A stretch of DNA of 64,000 bases. Source: Dehalococcoidia bacterium. GTDB taxonomy: Bacteria > Chloroflexota > Dehalococcoidia > Dehalococcoidales > UBA3254. Positions 61,472 to 64,000 of this stretch are shown here, piece after piece (positions within the stretch are counted from its first letter, which is position 1; every line of letters starts with the position of its first letter). The stretch covers positions 20,741 to 84,740 of the forward strand of contig JANYAV010000014.1 in assembly GCA_025361145.1 (NCBI GenBank). The letters are read 5' to 3'. Made by a program: the position numbers and the translations under genes. The notes under the pieces were generated by a model, which made no database searches, had not been told where the DNA came from, and saw nothing but the letters and a program-made list of their open reading frames with translations.

Positions 61472-62719
61472 TTGAATTTAAAAAATAAAAAAAATCTGGT
61501 GGCTAAAGCTAGTCTGTTACTAGCAATTTGCATGGTCGGCATATTATTGCTGACCGGCTGTGTTTCAAAAGGAATGTCGCCCATCGGCTGGTCCGGCATC
61601 TCAACGAATAATGGAGTAATTTATACTGCCTCTAAAGAAGGCCGAGTTGTGTCGGTTAATTTGAATTTAGACAACTCTTCTAAGGCATGGGGAGATCCTC
61701 TTTCTGTTCCTAACACCGGGGGTGGCTGTGGACTGGGCGGAAGCTCATCGAGCAGCGGAAGCAGTTTGGGATGTGGCGGTGGTGTAGCTGCAGTGGCTAT
61801 TTACGGCACACCGGCTATTGCCAATAATATTCAGGTCGGCATAGATGAGAAGGGGAGTCCTGTTTTAGGCTCTATTATAATTGTGGCTGGTTATAACGGT
61901 AAAGTGGAAGCCTACCAGGCCAATAATTTAAAAAACAAGGTTTGGGAATATCCAACTGGCGGAGGCTATATCGCGCCGATTGTATCTGGAATTAGTGTAT
62001 CAAACAATACAATTTATTTTGGTTCTAATGCTGGTTTGATGTATTGCCTGGACACATTAGGAAAAGAAAAATGGTCAACTCCTTTTCAGGCCGGTGGGCA
62101 AATATGGTCTACTCCGATAATTGACAATAACCTGGTGATTTTTGGCGCATTTGATAAAAAAGTATATGCCCTGGATGCTGAATCTGGCGTGAAGAAATGG
62201 GAATTTTTAACCGGAGCCACAGTTGTAAGCACCGCCATAACCAATAACGGCATTGCATATATAGGTTCGTTGGATAGCACACTTTATGCGATCAATGAAA
62301 CTAGCGGACACCAGGTTTGGAACTTTAAGGCAGATAATTGGTTATGGGCCAAAGCAGTGTATCTAAACGGAGTAGTATACACAGCCTCTATGGGTGACAA
62401 AGTTTTTGGTTTGGATGCCGCTACTGGATCCAAGGTTCAGGAATATAGTGTAGAAGGTCGTGTGGCTTCCTGGCCGGCCGTGGCTGGAAATGAAATCATT
62501 GTGGCAACCGAAAACGGTAAACTGTGGGCTTTAAATACCACTAATTCAGGGGAAAATAAGAGGATAGTGACCTCGAAATTTCCCGATGGTATTAACTCAC
62601 CTCTGACGGTATTGGACAATATGATTTACCTCAACGGGTTGGACAACAACATCTATAGATTCGAAGTCGGGTCGGGGAATCCTAACAACATAGATATGAA
62701 ATATCCGATACAAAAATAA
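61472..62719 (+). CDS. PQQ-like beta-propeller lipoprotein
   Basis: A 415-residue exported lipoprotein with lipobox LLTGC (cysteine near residue 30) and at least five repeats of the PQQ/BamB beta-propeller type (YALDAESGVKKWEF, YAINETSGHQVWNF, FGLDAATGSKVQEY, LWALNTTNSG). Residues about 84-108 are a Gly/Ser/Cys-rich insertion (GGGCGLGGSSSS). It sits between yidD and yidC, so a link to membrane-protein insertion or folding outside the membrane is plausible. The TTG start follows GGGGGTAAG. Confidence 0.82.
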   Translation: MNLKNKKNLVAKASLLLAICMVGILLLTGCVSKGMSPIGWSGISTNNGVIYTASKEGRVVSVNLNLDNSSKAWGDPLSVPNTGGGCGLGGSSSSSGSSLGCGGGVAAVAIYGTPAIANNIQVGIDEKGSPVLGSIIIVAGYNGKVEAYQANNLKNKVWEYPTGGGYIAPIVSGISVSNNTIYFGSNAGLMYCLDTLGKEKWSTPFQAGGQIWSTPIIDNNLVIFGAFDKKVYALDAESGVKKWEFLTGATVVSTAITNNGIAYIGSLDSTLYAINETSGHQVWNFKADNWLWAKAVYLNGVVYTASMGDKVFGLDAATGSKVQEYSVEGRVASWPAVAGNEIIVATENGKLWALNTTNSGENKRIVTSKFPDGINSPLTVLDNMIYLNGLDNNIYRFEVGSGNPNNIDMKYPIQK

Positions 62720-62743
62720 ATCGGGCGAGAGAGGTACATTTTT

Positions 62744-63496
62744 TTGAACATTTGGGATATCGTATTATTACAGCCAATGATCAACATACTCATTGCGTTG
62801 TCTCATTTTCTATTTAACAATCTGGGTATTGCCATTGTCTTGCTGACATTAATTATCCGTTTCATTCTGCTGCCTCTGACTTTAAAACAGTTACGTTCTA
62901 CTAAACAGATGCAGGATTTACAGCCGAAGATCGCCGAACTTCAGAAGAAGTATGCTAAAGACAAACAAATGCTGGCACAGGAACAAATGAAGCTGATGAA
63001 AGAATCGGGAGTCAGCGCGGCCGGTTGCGCAGTACCTATGCTTATCCAGTTTCCAATCTGGATCGCTCTATATCAAGGCATCATTTTAGCGCTGGGAGCT
63101 CATCCAGAATCATTATTGAACCTATCCAAATATATCTATAATTGGGCACTCCCCCTGGCTATTTTGCCCTTGAACGACGCTTTTTTGGGTTTGAGACTGG
63201 CAGCTCCAAATGCCATTATGGCAGTTCTGGTAGGCATCAGTATGTTTGCACAACAGAAAATGGTTACCAATACCGAAGGACAGGATCCCCGTGCGGCACA
63301 GCAGAGCCAACTCATGCTCTGGATGATGCCGATTATGTTTACCTTCTTCAGCCTTTCATTCCCAAGTGGCTTATCGCTATATTGGCTCATTTCTAATATA
63401 TTCTCAGTTGCCGCCCAGTACTTTGTAACCGGTTGGGGCGGATTATCTTTGAACAAACTTTTTTCTGGTAGTAAACAACCTGTTAAAAAAGGTTAG
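62744..63496 (+). CDS. yidC: YidC/Oxa1 membrane-protein insertase
   Basis: A 250-residue short form with five membrane helices and no large external domain. The conserved core is NLGIAIVLLTLIIRFILLPLTLKQ with the hydrophilic-groove arginine, the cytoplasmic coiled hairpin MQDLQPKIAELQKKY, and the C-terminal MLWMMPIMFTFFSL. The TTG start at 62744 is near GAGAGAGG. Confidence 0.94.
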   Translation: MNIWDIVLLQPMINILIALSHFLFNNLGIAIVLLTLIIRFILLPLTLKQLRSTKQMQDLQPKIAELQKKYAKDKQMLAQEQMKLMKESGVSAAGCAVPMLIQFPIWIALYQGIILALGAHPESLLNLSKYIYNWALPLAILPLNDAFLGLRLAAPNAIMAVLVGISMFAQQKMVTNTEGQDPRAAQQSQLMLWMMPIMFTFFSLSFPSGLSLYWLISNIFSVAAQYFVTGWGGLSLNKLFSGSKQPVKKG

Positions 63497-63577
63497 CATT
63501 CAACATAATATGTATTAAAGAATCTTATAATAAAGATTGATCTGAATCACAGCCAGATTAGCAAGAAGGATTGAATA

Positions 63578-64000
63578 ATGGAAGATCTACAGATATCAGC
63601 GAAAACGGTAGATGAGGCGATCAAAAAAGCTTTAACGCGTTTAAACGTTGGTTTGGATGAAATTGAAGTTACTGTATTAAAAGAGGGTAGGGGTGGCATT
63701 TTAGGATTGGGCGCTGAAGAGGCTTTGGTTAGTGTAAAACTCTTGAAACAGGATAATGAAGACAACGCCGGAAATGAAAACGAAGAACTGAAGGCGGCAC
63801 GCAGGATTTTGGAGACTCTCCTGAATGGAATGGGGATTGAGGCCAAAATCGATATTATAAGTCCTCAATCGATATTAGATGAGGATGGGAACGATAACCC
63901 GGTAGTGTTTAATTTAATTGGTAATGATCTGGGCGGCTTAATTGGCAGGCGCGGACAGACCTTGGATGCTTTGCAGTATTTGCTTAGATTGATTTTCGCC
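63578..64000 (+). CDS. jag: Jag/KhpB-type RNA-binding protein, 3' truncated
   Basis: The first 141 codons of a Jag (SpoIIIJ-associated) protein. The N-terminal Jag domain (SAKTVDEAIKKAL, EVTVLKEGRGGILGLG) is followed by a linker and the start of a KH domain with GGLIGRRGQTLDALQYL. An R3H domain is expected beyond the window edge. AAGAAGGA precedes the ATG. The yidC-jag order is standard. Confidence 0.93.
   Translation, partial: MEDLQISAKTVDEAIKKALTRLNVGLDEIEVTVLKEGRGGILGLGAEEALVSVKLLKQDNEDNAGNENEELKAARRILETLLNGMGIEAKIDIISPQSILDEDGNDNPVVFNLIGNDLGGLIGRRGQTLDALQYLLRLIFA

Overview
The window is 64 kb of a bacterial chromosome, about 40-45% G+C by eye, with densely packed genes on both strands. 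The gene set fits an anaerobic Chloroflexota lineage, most likely Dehalococcoidia-like. It has RemA/gmk, a SpoIIIAA-like ATPase with an R3H domain, an archaeal-style winged-helix protein, a fatty-acid kinase (FakA plus DegV), a short Gram-positive-type YidC, frequent TTG/GTG starts and no outer-membrane genes. This assignment is inferred from gene content; no marker rRNA is present.

Layout. 1-8.2 kb: a C4-dicarboxylate block (sucC end, sucD, malic enzyme, fumarase alpha, succinate dehydrogenase/fumarate reductase A-C-D-B, fumarase beta) that can interconvert malate, fumarate, succinate and succinyl-CoA. 8.2-10.8 kb: nadB and nadC. 10.9-12.4 kb: reverse-strand membrane protein, Fur-family regulator and D-aminoacyl-tRNA deacylase. 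12.6-16.7 kb: an asymmetric two-gene ABC exporter. 16.8-23.3 kb: a small winged-helix gene with a palindromic operator, a GH3-family enzyme, a GAF/GGDEF/HD-GYP protein and a NarL-type regulator. 23.3-29.4 kb: a flavoprotein, TatD, PdxS, the R3H ATPase, tmk and small membrane proteins. 29.5-29.85 kb: a reverse-strand tRNA operon (Phe-Gly-Leu-Gln). 30-37.4 kb: mostly reverse strand, with a radical SAM/CinA-Nudix/Smr operon, comEA-comEC and a Usp/TrkA cluster. 37.6-41.2 kb: remA, gmk, mutS. 41.6-47.9 kb: a probable noncoding RNA followed by argJBDGH. 48-53.7 kb: rpmB, FakA/DegV, recG, glutaredoxin. 53.8-58.3 kb: accessory genes, including a cytochrome c lipoprotein and a six-repeat membrane protein, around tRNA-Val. 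58.4-64 kb: DAHP synthase and the rpsF-ssb-rpsR-rpmH-rnpA-yidD-lipoprotein-yidC-jag cluster, cut off in jag.

There is no clear CRISPR array, prophage, insertion sequence or defence island. The least ordinary items are: a promoter-to-terminator noncoding RNA before argJ; predicted leaderless mRNAs (nadB, the GGDEF gene, argJ, a 53-residue membrane protein); a recG promoter inside the loop of the degV terminator; a tRNA-Phe with C at position 55; a PncC(CinA)-Nudix fusion; a six-fold repeated membrane protein beside a cytochrome c; and a beta-propeller lipoprotein inserted between yidD and yidC.
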